Origin: DASZTV01 sp036268405
Lineage (GTDB): Bacteria > Actinomycetota > Actinomycetes > JAFAQI01
DNA: 19,361 nucleotides
NCBI GenBank assembly: GCA_036268405.1
Contig: DATAUF010000105.1
Span: 1 to 19,361, forward strand
Direction: 5' to 3'
Shown: positions 7,409 through 14,416 of the stretch, piece after piece
How the letters are laid out: each line of letters starts with the position of its first letter
Position numbering within the stretch: position 1 is the first letter of the stretch
The notes under the pieces: generated by a model
What the model saw: the letters and a program-made list of their open reading frames with translations, nothing else
The model's database searches: none
Told to the model about the DNA's origin: nothing
Translations under genes and position numbers: made by a program

Positions 7409-8164
7409 GTGAAATCACCTGCCGTTACGATCGCGCCCGTGGCTAAGTCAGATACCGCCGCGGGCAGCCGCGCGAAGTCGGACACTGCCGCGGCATCTCG
7501 CGCCAAGAGCGCGGAAGCTCCGCTGCGGGCAGTCGATGGCCGCGTACCGGGACGGCGCGGACTCGCTACCCGCAAGCGACTCGTCGAGTGCACGATCGAC
7601 CTGCTCGCGTCGACGTCATACCGCGACCTGAAGGTCACCGACATCACCCGTGCCGCAGGCACGTCGCCTGCGACGTTCTACCAGTACTTCGTCGATCTCG
7701 AGACCGTCCTGCTCGCCGTCGCGGAGCATGCCGTCGAGGAGGGCCAGCAGCTCGTCGATCTCATCGCCGGCCAGCCGTGGGGAGGCGCCGCGGGTGTGAC
7801 CAGCGCCGAGGCATTGGTCGACGGATTCCTCGACTTCTATCGAACGCATCGGCCCACGTTGAAGGTTGTCGACCTGCTCTCGACCGAGGGCGACCGGCGG
7901 TTCCGGCACTTGCGCGTGCTCATCCTCAACGGCATGACCAAGGCGCTCGCCGAGGAGATCCGTCGAGTGCAAGGCGACCCCGACGTGGACGCTGGTCATG
8001 TCGACCCCATGGCGATGGCCGGCGCGTTGATCGGCCTGCTGCCGCAGATGGCGGGCCACCAGGGTGGCTTCGAGGCATGGGACATCCCCTTCGCGCATGT
8101 GCGCGAGGCGATGATCCGGCTCATCTACTGGGGTGTCAGCGGGCCCAAGGTCCCGAAGCGCTAG
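7409..8164 (+). CDS. TetR-family transcriptional regulator with repetitive N-terminal tail
   Basis: The 251-residue protein has a TetR_N helix-turn-helix at about residues 55-100: TRKRLVECTIDLLA, then DLKVTDITRAAGTSPATFYQYF. A helical ligand domain follows. It does not resemble KstR or KstR2 at the recognition helix. The first 50 residues are a low-complexity tail with tandem decapeptides AKSDTAAGSR (12-21) and AKSDTAAASR (22-31) and a partial third copy. The start is a GTG at 7409, with a second GTG at 7439 (residue 11) also possible. It probably shares the SDR transcript. Autoregulation through the palindrome at 6609-6627, and control of the operon at 9927, are inferred from gene position and operator symmetry. 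Confidence 0.85.
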   Translation: MKSPAVTIAPVAKSDTAAGSRAKSDTAAASRAKSAEAPLRAVDGRVPGRRGLATRKRLVECTIDLLASTSYRDLKVTDITRAAGTSPATFYQYFVDLETVLLAVAEHAVEEGQQLVDLIAGQPWGGAAGVTSAEALVDGFLDFYRTHRPTLKVVDLLSTEGDRRFRHLRVLILNGMTKALAEEIRRVQGDPDVDAGHVDPMAMAGALIGLLPQMAGHQGGFEAWDIPFAHVREAMIRLIYWGVSGPKVPKR

Positions 8165-8170
8165 GACTCC

Positions 8171-8725
8171 TCAGGCACTAGCGCCTTCGTCGCACATCGC
8201 AACGAGCGCAACGAGGGGCGTCACCACCGCACCAAGGAGCACCGCGAACAGCACCTGAACCATCACGAAGTGCGACGCGTCGGCGCCGTTCCGGCCGAAG
8301 ATCACGACCACGGCGATGTCCAACGGCGCGAGTGCGACGAAAGTGACCACGGCGATCCGTAGCGCTCTCCTCATGCCGGTCGCTGACCGTACCCATCGCC
8401 ATGGCCTGGTGTTGAACGGCGAGCCGATCGGGGCCAACATCCCAGTGCCCCGCTCCTTTGCTACCGCCGATCCGACGCCAAGGGCGGTCACCAACGGAAG
8501 GATGAACAGCGTGCCGAGGGTGTTGTAGAGCAGGTTGGTCTTGAACGGGTTGCTGGTCCACCACGCCACGTGATGCCCGCGCGCCCCAGCGGCCGCAGCT
8601 CCGGTGTTGATCACGATGTTGATGAACGCGGTGATCAGCACCGAGTTGATCAAGATCCACCGTCGATGCTCGATAGGGACCGCCGCAACCCCGCCCTCGC
8701 TCACTCGCGCATTCTCTGCTGCCAC
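8171..8725 (-). CDS. Hypothetical membrane protein, 184 aa, about four transmembrane helices
   Basis: I do not recognise a family. Four hydrophobic stretches are visible near residues 24-48 (ILINSVLITAFINIVINTGAAAAG), 65-88, 120-142 and 153-177, separated by short charged loops. The N-terminal 20 residues and the C-terminal end are polar. The start is taken as a GTG at 8725; another GTG eight codons later would serve equally. It lies 32 bp downstream of the minus-strand ACAD gene and could be cotranscribed with it. It ends 6 bp from the convergent tetR stop. A membrane permease or accessory component for the substrate is conceivable, but nothing in the sequence shows this. Confidence 0.65.
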   Translation of the reverse strand: MAAENARVSEGGVAAVPIEHRRWILINSVLITAFINIVINTGAAAAGARGHHVAWWTSNPFKTNLLYNTLGTLFILPLVTALGVGSAVAKERGTGMLAPIGSPFNTRPWRWVRSATGMRRALRIAVVTFVALAPLDIAVVVIFGRNGADASHFVMVQVLFAVLLGAVVTPLVALVAMCDEGASA

Positions 8726-8757
8726 GCACGAACGGTCGAGGGACGTCTACATATCGG

Positions 8758-9789
8758 TCAGCCGGTGAAGAGCCCCGCGCGGTCGGCGACGAGGTGGCGC
8801 TGCTCGTGTGACGCGCCGTGGAGTGTCCGCAGGGCGGTCGCGCGCTTGAAGTAGAGATGCGCGTCGTGCTCCCAGGTGAATCCGATCCCGCCGTGCATCT
8901 GGATCGTCTCGGCGGCGATCCGGTACGCCGCGTCGGCGCAGACCGACTTGGCGAGCGGCGCGACCACCCCGAGCTCCTCCGGCGCGCCGTCGACCGCCCA
9001 TGCCGCGTAGTAAGCCGTCGAGGTCGCCGCAGCCAGATCGACCGCGAGATCGGCGGCGCGGTGCGCGAGCGCCTGGAACGACCCGATCGCCCGGCCGAAC
9101 TGCTCGCGGGTCTTGAGGTACTCGACGGTTGTGTCCAGGCACCATCCGGCGACGCCGATCGCTTCGACGGCAAGCGCTACCCGGAGCACGTCTACCGCGC
9201 GCCGGGACGCCGCAGCGTCGCCGACCCGCTCGGCGGCGGACCCGTCGAACGTCACGGTCGACAGGCGTCGCAGCGGGTCGAGCCCGGCGGCTGTCGTCGA
9301 CGAGCTTGGGGCGGCGAGATATACGCCGTCGGGCGCGGCGATGACGAGCGCATCCGCCCCGGCAGCTCCGATGACGTGCTGCGCCTGACCGGACAGCGCG
9401 GAGCCCGAGACCGTGGCGTCCGCGAGCACGACTATCGCTGTGCGCCACTGACCACTCAGCACTGCCTGGAGAAGATCGGACGCGGTGGATGCGTCGAGCG
9501 CCGCGATCGCCACCAACGTGCTGACGACCGGAACCGGCCACAGCCCCCGGCCGGACTCCTCGATCACCACGGCCGCATCGACAAACGAACCACCGTGGCC
9601 ATCCGCGGTTTCGGGCACCGCGACCCCGAGCAGGCCGAGCTCGGAAGCAAGCAGCTTCCACAGTGCCGGATCCTCACCAGAGGGCGTGGCCATGACCTCG
9701 CGCAGTCGCGACGACGAGCAGTGATCGGCTGTCACGTCGCGCAACATGCGCCGCAGCTCGAGCTGTTCGGTAGTGAGGGAGAAGTCCAT
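8758..9789 (-). CDS. Acyl-CoA dehydrogenase, beta-type subunit, 343 aa
   Basis: It starts MDFSLTTEQLELRRMLRD, a standard ACAD N-terminal helix, followed by ELGLLGVAVPETADGHGG. The C-terminal domain has EYLKTREQFGRAIGSFQALAHR and HGGIGFTWEHDAHLYFKRA. The EPGAGSD-type flavin/substrate motif of catalytic alpha subunits is absent from the middle domain, which is shortened. This is typical of the partner subunit in alpha2-beta2 steroid ACADs (ChsE-type). The alpha-type ACAD beginning at 9927, divergent from this gene, is a plausible partner. The ATG at 9789 has a TACGAT -10 element (9798-9803) 8 nt upstream, so the mRNA may be leaderless. Confidence 0.85.
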   Translation of the reverse strand: MDFSLTTEQLELRRMLRDVTADHCSSSRLREVMATPSGEDPALWKLLASELGLLGVAVPETADGHGGSFVDAAVVIEESGRGLWPVPVVSTLVAIAALDASTASDLLQAVLSGQWRTAIVVLADATVSGSALSGQAQHVIGAAGADALVIAAPDGVYLAAPSSSTTAAGLDPLRRLSTVTFDGSAAERVGDAAASRRAVDVLRVALAVEAIGVAGWCLDTTVEYLKTREQFGRAIGSFQALAHRAADLAVDLAAATSTAYYAAWAVDGAPEELGVVAPLAKSVCADAAYRIAAETIQMHGGIGFTWEHDAHLYFKRATALRTLHGASHEQRHLVADRAGLFTG

Positions 9790-9797
9790 CGCGAGTG

Positions 9798-9803
9798 ATC
9801 GTA
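9798..9803 (-). promoter_or_regulatory. -10 element of the minus-strand ACAD gene
   Basis: TACGAT (minus strand) fits the actinobacterial TANNNT -10 and lies 8 nt from the ATG at 9789, the spacing expected for a leaderless transcript. No convincing -35 hexamer is seen. Confidence 0.45.
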
Positions 9804-9839
9804 TCCGCGCGGTGACGAGCGAAAAGTCAGCACGGCCAT

Positions 9840-9886
9840 CGGGGCCCCCGCGGTGTCGTGGAGCGCAGCGGAGCGACGTCGTGGGG
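9840..9886. repeat. Dispersed 47-bp hairpin repeat, copy 2 (divergent ACAD promoter region)
   Basis: This is the second copy of the element at 4942-4988, on the same strand. Arms CCCCGCGGTGTCG (9846-9858) and CGACGTCGTGGGG (9874-9886) pair over 13 positions including three G-T wobbles; the 15-nt loop is identical to copy 1. It ends 2 bp before operator 2. Confidence 0.9.
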
Positions 9887-9888
9887 AT

Positions 9889-9907
9889 ATCTGACGGGTC
9901 GTCAGAT
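9889..9907. promoter_or_regulatory. Palindromic operator 2 (putative TetR site) of the plus-strand ACAD operon
   Basis: ATCTGACGGGTCGTCAGAT is a perfect palindrome with 8-bp arms around GGT. Its end is 19 nt before the ATG at 9927, the same spacing as operator 1 to the SDR start. CTGACG (9891-9896) can serve as -35, with a 17-bp spacer to TAGAGT (9914-9919) as -10, so a bound repressor would cover the -35 and spacer. Confidence 0.85.
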
Positions 9908-9913
9908 TCTGAC

Positions 9914-9919
9914 TAGAGT
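9914..9919 (+). promoter_or_regulatory. -10 element of the plus-strand ACAD operon
   Basis: TAGAGT matches TANNNT, 17 bp after the CTGACG -35 candidate inside operator 2 and 7 nt before the ATG at 9927, so transcription would begin at or next to the start codon (leaderless mRNA). Confidence 0.55.
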
Positions 9920-9926
9920 GGCCGCC

Positions 9927-11108
9927 ATGGACTTCGATTTCACGCCGGAACAGCAGGCGTTTCTCGCCGAGGTCGAGGCGTTTCTCGACGCCAACGAGGA
10001 CCCGGAGGTCTTCGACCCGACCCGCGAGAACATGGCGCAGATCGTCGACACCCCCGAACGCCGCGCCTTCATGAAGAAGATGTCCGAGAAGGGCTGGATG
10101 GGCATCACCTGGCCGAAGGAGCACGGCGGCCAGGAAGGCGACGGCGTCTACGAGTACCTGCTCAACGAGGCGCTCGCCAAGCGCGGCGGCCCGCAGATCG
10201 GCAAGGGCGTCGGCATCGTGGGAAAGACCGTGCTTCGACACGGCAGCGAGAAGCTGAAGGCCGAGTTCCTGCCGAAGATCCTCAACGCCGAGGTTGAGTT
10301 CGCCGTCGGCTACAGCGAGCCGGGCGCCGGAAGCGACGCGGCGTCGATGCAGCTCCAAGCGGTCCGCGACGGCGACGAGTGGGTCCTCAACGGCCAGAAG
10401 ATCTGGACGACGTCCGCCCACTTCGCCGACTGGTACTGGGTCGGCGCCCGGACCGACCCGGACGCGCCGAAGCACGCCGGCATCACGCTGTTCCTGATTC
10501 CGATGGATCACCCCGGCCTCACGATCCAGGGCATCTGGACGATGGGCGACGAGCGAACCAACTCGGTCTTCTTCGATGACGTCCGCGTGCCCAACGACTA
10601 CGTCGTGGGCGAGCAGGGTCGCGGCTTCCAGTACATCTCCGAGGCCCTCGACCTCGAACGCTTCACGATGTTCACGTTCGCGCCGATCAAGGCGCGGCTC
10701 GACCTGCTGATCGACCACGTCCGCACCGCCGAGCTCGACGGTGAGCCGTTGCGCAAGGACCCGGTCACGAGGCAACGGATCGCGGCGCTGGCCACTCAGG
10801 CGGAGGTCGGCCGCGTGCTGGGTCTTCGGTTCCTCGCCAAGTCACTCGCCGGCGGCGCCGCTCCGACCTCGGAGGCGAGTGAGTACAAGCTGTTCGCCAC
10901 CGAGTTCTCGAAAATGCTCGCCGACGCGTCGATGGATCTGTGCGGCACCGGTGCTCAGCTGAGGGTCGGGACCGAGGAGGCACCCATGAAGGGCCGGGCC
11001 GAGTCGACGTACCGATACACCGTGCTCGACACGATCGGCGGCGGCACTTCCGAGGTGCAGAAGAACATCATCTCGCGCCGCAAGCTCGGCCTTCCGAAGA
11101 ACTTCTGA
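9927..11108 (+). CDS. Acyl-CoA dehydrogenase, alpha-type subunit (FadE26/FadE29-like class)
   Basis: The 393-residue protein begins MDFDFTPEQQAFLAEVEAFL. It has WMGITWPKEHGGQ (57-69), the canonical GYSEPGAGSD (128-137) and NGQKIWTTSAHFADW (155-169) that contact FAD and substrate, TNSVFFDDVRVP, and a C-terminal GGGTSEVQKNIISRRKLGLP. These features are typical of alpha subunits of heterotetrameric steroid ACADs in actinobacteria. It would introduce the alpha,beta double bond into a branched or ring-linked acyl-CoA. The ATG at 9927 is chosen because it follows operator 2 and the -10 and starts the conserved helix; upstream in-frame codons lie in the repeat. First gene of a five-gene operon. Confidence 0.9.
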   Translation: MDFDFTPEQQAFLAEVEAFLDANEDPEVFDPTRENMAQIVDTPERRAFMKKMSEKGWMGITWPKEHGGQEGDGVYEYLLNEALAKRGGPQIGKGVGIVGKTVLRHGSEKLKAEFLPKILNAEVEFAVGYSEPGAGSDAASMQLQAVRDGDEWVLNGQKIWTTSAHFADWYWVGARTDPDAPKHAGITLFLIPMDHPGLTIQGIWTMGDERTNSVFFDDVRVPNDYVVGEQGRGFQYISEALDLERFTMFTFAPIKARLDLLIDHVRTAELDGEPLRKDPVTRQRIAALATQAEVGRVLGLRFLAKSLAGGAAPTSEASEYKLFATEFSKMLADASMDLCGTGAQLRVGTEEAPMKGRAESTYRYTVLDTIGGGTSEVQKNIISRRKLGLPKNF

Positions 11109-11122
11109 CGGGTACGGCCACC

Positions 11123-12283
11123 GTGTCCGGGCTGCTCGACGGCGTCACCGTGCTGGACCTTGCCAGCGTTGGTCCTGCCGTGCGCGCATCGGGCTGGCTC
11201 GCGGACTACGGCGCCGCTGTCATCAAGGTCGCGCCGGTGCCTCGCGACGCCGGCACGCAGATCGTTCCCAAGGCCCACTTCTACAGCGGCGGCCGGGGCA
11301 CGCGGACCGTGCAGCTCGACCTCAAGGCGCCCGCCGGCCGTGAGACGTTCCTGCGTCTCGCCGAGCACGCCGACGTCGTGATCGAGAGCTTCCGGCCCGG
11401 CGTCGTTGCGCGACTCGGGATCGGCTACGACGACGTGAAGAGCCGCAACCCGCGGATCGTGTACTGCTCGACGAGTGGGTACGGACAGACCGGACCACGC
11501 GCGCAGTGGGCCGGGCACGACCTCAACTACCTGGGGGTCAGCGGCTTCCTCGCAACCGGCGAGCGCGGTCCCCTGGACAAGCCGATGGTCCCCGGCGCGA
11601 CCGTCGCCGACAGCGCGGGTGGCGGTTTGCAGGCAGTCGCCGCGATTCTCGCCGCACTCGTCGGCCGGGAGCGGACCGGTGAAGGCGCGTACCTCGACGT
11701 CGCAGTCGCCGACGGGATGATCGCGCTGATGTCACTTCAGGTTGACGACGTCCTCGCAACCGGCACTCCGCAGCTGCCGGGCAGCGCGCCGCTCTCGGGC
11801 CGCTTCGCCTGCTACGACACCTATCGCTGCGCCGACGGCGAGTTCGTCGCGGTCGGCGCGATCGAGGCGAAGTTCTTCGCCAACCTCTGCACTGCGCTGG
11901 AGCGACCCGACCTCGCGGCCCGGCAGTACGACGCATCGGCGCAGGACGAGATCCGCGCCGCGTTCGACACGGGCTTCGCCACCAAGACCCGGGACGAGTG
12001 GGTCGCTCTGCTCGCCGGCGCGGACACCTGCGTATCGCCGGTGTTGTCGGCGACCGAGGTCGCAGCTGACGACGCGGTCATCGCCCGTGGCGGGATCGCC
12101 ACTGCGCACCCCGCATCCGGCGAGGACTTCGCGCAGCTCGCCCCGATGCTCGCCGGCGCCGAGCGCGTCCCCCGCTACGACCTGCCCGACCGCAGCCACA
12201 CCGACACCGATGCCGTCCTTGCCGAGTGCGGCATGAGCCCGGACGACATCAAGACCCTGCGCGACGAAGGAGCCGTCTCTTGA
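11123..12283 (+). CDS. Alpha-methylacyl-CoA racemase-like enzyme (family III CoA-transferase superfamily), 386 aa
   Basis: The N-terminus GVTVLDLASVGPAVRASGWLADYGAAVIKV is the CaiB/BaiF fold. The catalytic residues of the well-studied mycobacterial racemase MCR (His126, Asp156, Glu241) have counterparts: His132 in AGHDLNY, Asp163 in VADSAGGG and Glu248 in VGAIEAKFF. Offsets of +6, +7 and +7 support racemase rather than CoA-transferase activity. It would epimerise a 2-methylacyl-CoA so that an S-specific dehydrogenase can act, as needed for sterol side chains. The GTG at 11123, 14 bp after the ACAD stop, fits the family N-terminus. Its stop overlaps the next start by 4 bp. Confidence 0.85.
   Translation: MSGLLDGVTVLDLASVGPAVRASGWLADYGAAVIKVAPVPRDAGTQIVPKAHFYSGGRGTRTVQLDLKAPAGRETFLRLAEHADVVIESFRPGVVARLGIGYDDVKSRNPRIVYCSTSGYGQTGPRAQWAGHDLNYLGVSGFLATGERGPLDKPMVPGATVADSAGGGLQAVAAILAALVGRERTGEGAYLDVAVADGMIALMSLQVDDVLATGTPQLPGSAPLSGRFACYDTYRCADGEFVAVGAIEAKFFANLCTALERPDLAARQYDASAQDEIRAAFDTGFATKTRDEWVALLAGADTCVSPVLSATEVAADDAVIARGGIATAHPASGEDFAQLAPMLAGAERVPRYDLPDRSHTDTDAVLAECGMSPDDIKTLRDEGAVS
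12267..12272 (+). promoter_or_regulatory. Ribosome binding site that decides a TTG start
   Basis: AAGGAG lies 7 nt before TTG 12280 and 16 nt before ATG 12289, favouring the unusual TTG initiation codon overlapping the preceding stop. Confidence 0.6.
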
Positions 12284-12795
12284 GCGACATGCCTGCCGAG
12301 ATCGAGGCGCTGATCGACGTCCCTCAGTACGACGAGGTCGGCGAGTTTCCGGTCGAGCGCGGCTACATCTGGACGTCCTGCGCCTCGGTCGAGAACGGCA
12401 ACCCGCTGTTCTGGGACGACGCGGTCGCCGACGAGGTGACCGGCGGTCCGATCGCGCCGCCGTCGATGATCTCCAACTGGTTCCGGCCGCACTACTGGGC
12501 GCCCGGCCGCGACGTGCAGCCGATGCCGCTCCAGGTCCACTTCGACCTGAAGGACAAGCTCGGACTGCCGGAGGCGGTGATGAGCGACAACACCGTGACC
12601 TACTACGAGCCGGTCCGCGTGGGCGACGTGCTGAGCACGTGCCAGCGGCTGCGCTCGGTGAGTGCCGAGAAGACCACCAAGCTCGGCACGGGCCGCTTCT
12701 GGGTGATCGACGTGGAGTACCGCAACCAGCGCGGAGACCTGGTCGGCATCGAGTCGTGGACCGGCTTCGGCTACAAGAGGGAGCAGGCCGCATGA
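12280..12795 (+). CDS. MaoC-like/FAS1-type dehydratase N-terminal-domain protein, ChsH2-MaoC-like hydratase subunit
   Basis: This 171-residue hot-dog-fold protein (MaoC_dehydrat_N type) contains GYIWTSCASVENGNPLFWDD, GPIAPPSMISNWFRPHYW and DNTVTYYEPVRVGDVL. It resembles the MaoC half of ChsH2, but the C-terminal DUF35 domain of ChsH2 is absent. With the next protein it should form a heteromeric enoyl-CoA hydratase. The start is a TTG at 12280 (TTGA, 4-bp overlap with the racemase stop); AAGGAG at 12267-12272 sits 7 nt upstream, which is ideal for the TTG and too far (16 nt) from the ATG at 12289. Third gene of the operon. Confidence 0.8.
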   Translation: MSDMPAEIEALIDVPQYDEVGEFPVERGYIWTSCASVENGNPLFWDDAVADEVTGGPIAPPSMISNWFRPHYWAPGRDVQPMPLQVHFDLKDKLGLPEAVMSDNTVTYYEPVRVGDVLSTCQRLRSVSAEKTTKLGTGRFWVIDVEYRNQRGDLVGIESWTGFGYKREQAA

Positions 12796-13283
12796 ACACG
12801 GCGACAACCACCGCGACGCGCACGATCGCTGACGTCTCGGTCGGCGATGAGCTGCCACCGCTTACCTACGACGTCACGGCGACCACGGTCGTCGTCGGAG
12901 CACTGGCCACCCGCGACTGGCGGCCACAGCATCACGACTACGCGTTCGCCACGCAGCGCAACGGCGTACAGGACATCTTCCTCAACTCACCCAACCAGGC
13001 GGCCTGGCTCGAGCGGTATGTCACGGACTGGAGCGGCGCCCGCGGTCGGCTCGGCAAGCTCGGGTTCCGGATGCTCGACTCGATCTTTCCCGGCGACACG
13101 ATGGTGTTCCACGGGACGGTTACCTCGGTGGAGACCGACAAGGCCGGCTGCGGCTGGGCCGGCATCGAGGTCAAGGTAGCGGTCGGCGATCGCCTCTGCA
13201 CGACAGCGACGGCCCGCATCGCACTGCCCAGCACGCCCGACGACAATCCTTGGCAGCGCCGAGGCAAGGAGTGGACGCCGTAA
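12792..13283 (+). CDS. MaoC-family enoyl-CoA hydratase subunit, ChsH1-like
   Basis: The 163-residue hot-dog protein carries the hydratase-2 catalytic pair: Asp42 and His47 in the segment RDWRPQHHDY, with the same 5-residue spacing as the catalytic Asp29/His34 of ChsH1. IFLNSPNQAAWLERYVTDW and FPGDTMVFHGTVTSV are further family segments. It would be the catalytic subunit that hydrates the enoyl-CoA made by the ACAD, with the preceding ChsH2-like protein as partner. The ATG at 12792 overlaps the preceding stop as ATGA (4 bp). The C-terminal end DDNPWQRRGKEWTP is encoded over the Shine-Dalgarno sequence of the next gene. Confidence 0.85.
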   Translation: MNTATTTATRTIADVSVGDELPPLTYDVTATTVVVGALATRDWRPQHHDYAFATQRNGVQDIFLNSPNQAAWLERYVTDWSGARGRLGKLGFRMLDSIFPGDTMVFHGTVTSVETDKAGCGWAGIEVKVAVGDRLCTTATARIALPSTPDDNPWQRRGKEWTP

Positions 13284-14416
13284 TGGATCTCGACTTCAGC
13301 TCTGAGCAGGACATGCTCCGCGACTCGGTGCGGCGTACCTGTGAGCGTCATGCCGGCCTGGACGTCGTCCGCAAGCTCGAGAACGACCCGGTCGGCCACT
13401 CCCCCGCGTTGTGGTCGCAGCTCGGCGAGCTCGGTCTGCTGGGCCTCCTCATCGATGAGGAGCACGGCGGCAGCGGCATGTCGATGGTCGACGCGGCCGT
13501 GGTCTATGAGGAGTTCGGACGCGCGCTGGTCGCGAGCCCGCACTTCGTCAGCGCGGTGCTCGCCGCCGGACTGATCGGCCGCTCCGCCAACACCGCGTTG
13601 AAGTCCGCTGTGCTGCCCAGGATCGCATCCGGTGAGGCGACTCTGACGGTCGCGTCGGTCGAGCCGGACAGCAGCTTCGGTCCCTCCGGCGTACGCCTGT
13701 CTGCGACCCGCGAGGGGGACGGCTGGCGGCTGTCCGGTGCGAAGCGTCACGTGCCTTACGCACAGGCAGCGGGGCAGATGATCGTGCTCGCGCGAACCGA
13801 CGACGGGCGCGACGAGGCGGGCGTCATCGCGCTGCTCGTCGACACCACAGCACCGGGCGTGACGCTGACCCAGCAGCTGACCGTCGCTTCCGACGCGCAG
13901 TTCCGCATCGACTTCGACGGCGTGGTCGTCGGCGCCGACGCCGTCGTCCACGACGCCGGGGCTGCCTGGTCGGCGTGGCACGACACGATGCTCGACGGCG
14001 CGGTCCTGCTCGCGGCACAGGCTGCCGGCGGCGCCCGCGCGGCACTCGAGCTGGCGCGGGACTACGCCAACACCCGCGAGCAGTTCGACAAGCCGCTTGC
14101 GGCGTTCCAGGCGATCTCTCACTACCTCGCCGATGCGGTGACGACCGTCGACGGCGCGCAGACCCTCGCATGGGAGGCCGCGTGGGCCCGATCCGAAGGA
14201 CGCTCGATCGCGTCGCTCGCGCCGATGGCAAAGACCTACGCCTGCCAGACCTACCGCAAGGTCACGGCCACCGCAGTGCAGATCTTCGGTGGCAACGGCT
14301 TCACGGTGGAGTTCGACATCCAGCTCTACTTCCGCCGCGCCAAGTCGATGCAGCTGAACAACTGGGACGACCGCTACTGCAACGAGCTGGTAGCAGCCCA
14401 ACTCCTCGACGCCTAG
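13283..14416 (+). CDS. Acyl-CoA dehydrogenase, beta-type subunit, 377 aa
   Basis: It starts MDLDFSSEQDMLRDSVRRTC, then LGLLGLLIDEEHGGSGMSMVDAAVVYEEFGRAL. The usual EPGAGSD motif is replaced by EPDSSFGPSG, as in non-FAD-contacting beta subunits. The C-terminal domain has DYANTREQFDKPLAAFQAISHYLADA and IFGGNGFTVEFDIQLYFRRAKS. It probably pairs with the alpha subunit at the head of the operon to form an alpha2-beta2 dehydrogenase. The ATG at 13283 overlaps the previous TAA by one base (TAATG), with AAGGAG at 13266-13271 upstream. The gene's TAG falls at the edge of the terminator hairpin, so this is the last gene of the operon. Confidence 0.88.
   Translation: MDLDFSSEQDMLRDSVRRTCERHAGLDVVRKLENDPVGHSPALWSQLGELGLLGLLIDEEHGGSGMSMVDAAVVYEEFGRALVASPHFVSAVLAAGLIGRSANTALKSAVLPRIASGEATLTVASVEPDSSFGPSGVRLSATREGDGWRLSGAKRHVPYAQAAGQMIVLARTDDGRDEAGVIALLVDTTAPGVTLTQQLTVASDAQFRIDFDGVVVGADAVVHDAGAAWSAWHDTMLDGAVLLAAQAAGGARAALELARDYANTREQFDKPLAAFQAISHYLADAVTTVDGAQTLAWEAAWARSEGRSIASLAPMAKTYACQTYRKVTATAVQIFGGNGFTVEFDIQLYFRRAKSMQLNNWDDRYCNELVAAQLLDA

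Noticed and set aside
7405..7446. Thirteen-codon frame starting ATGAGTGAA, overlapping the tetR start, as a leader peptide
   Set aside because: Only 13 codons, no ribosome binding site better than chance and no attenuator structure seen; it could merely be an out-of-frame ATG.
9648..9662. KstR2-like half-symmetry GCAAGCAGCTTC
   Set aside because: It lies inside the ACAD coding sequence and lacks the CAAGnnCTTG core.
9822..9838. TGAC...GTCA pairing in TGACGAGCGAAAAGTCA as a third operator (starts near 9808-9824)
   Set aside because: Only four-base arms and no similarity to the centre of the 19-bp palindrome.
4942..9886. The two hairpin repeats as ends of an insertion element or composite transposon
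   Set aside because: They are in direct orientation, no transposase or target duplication is seen, and the interval holds syntenic steroid genes.
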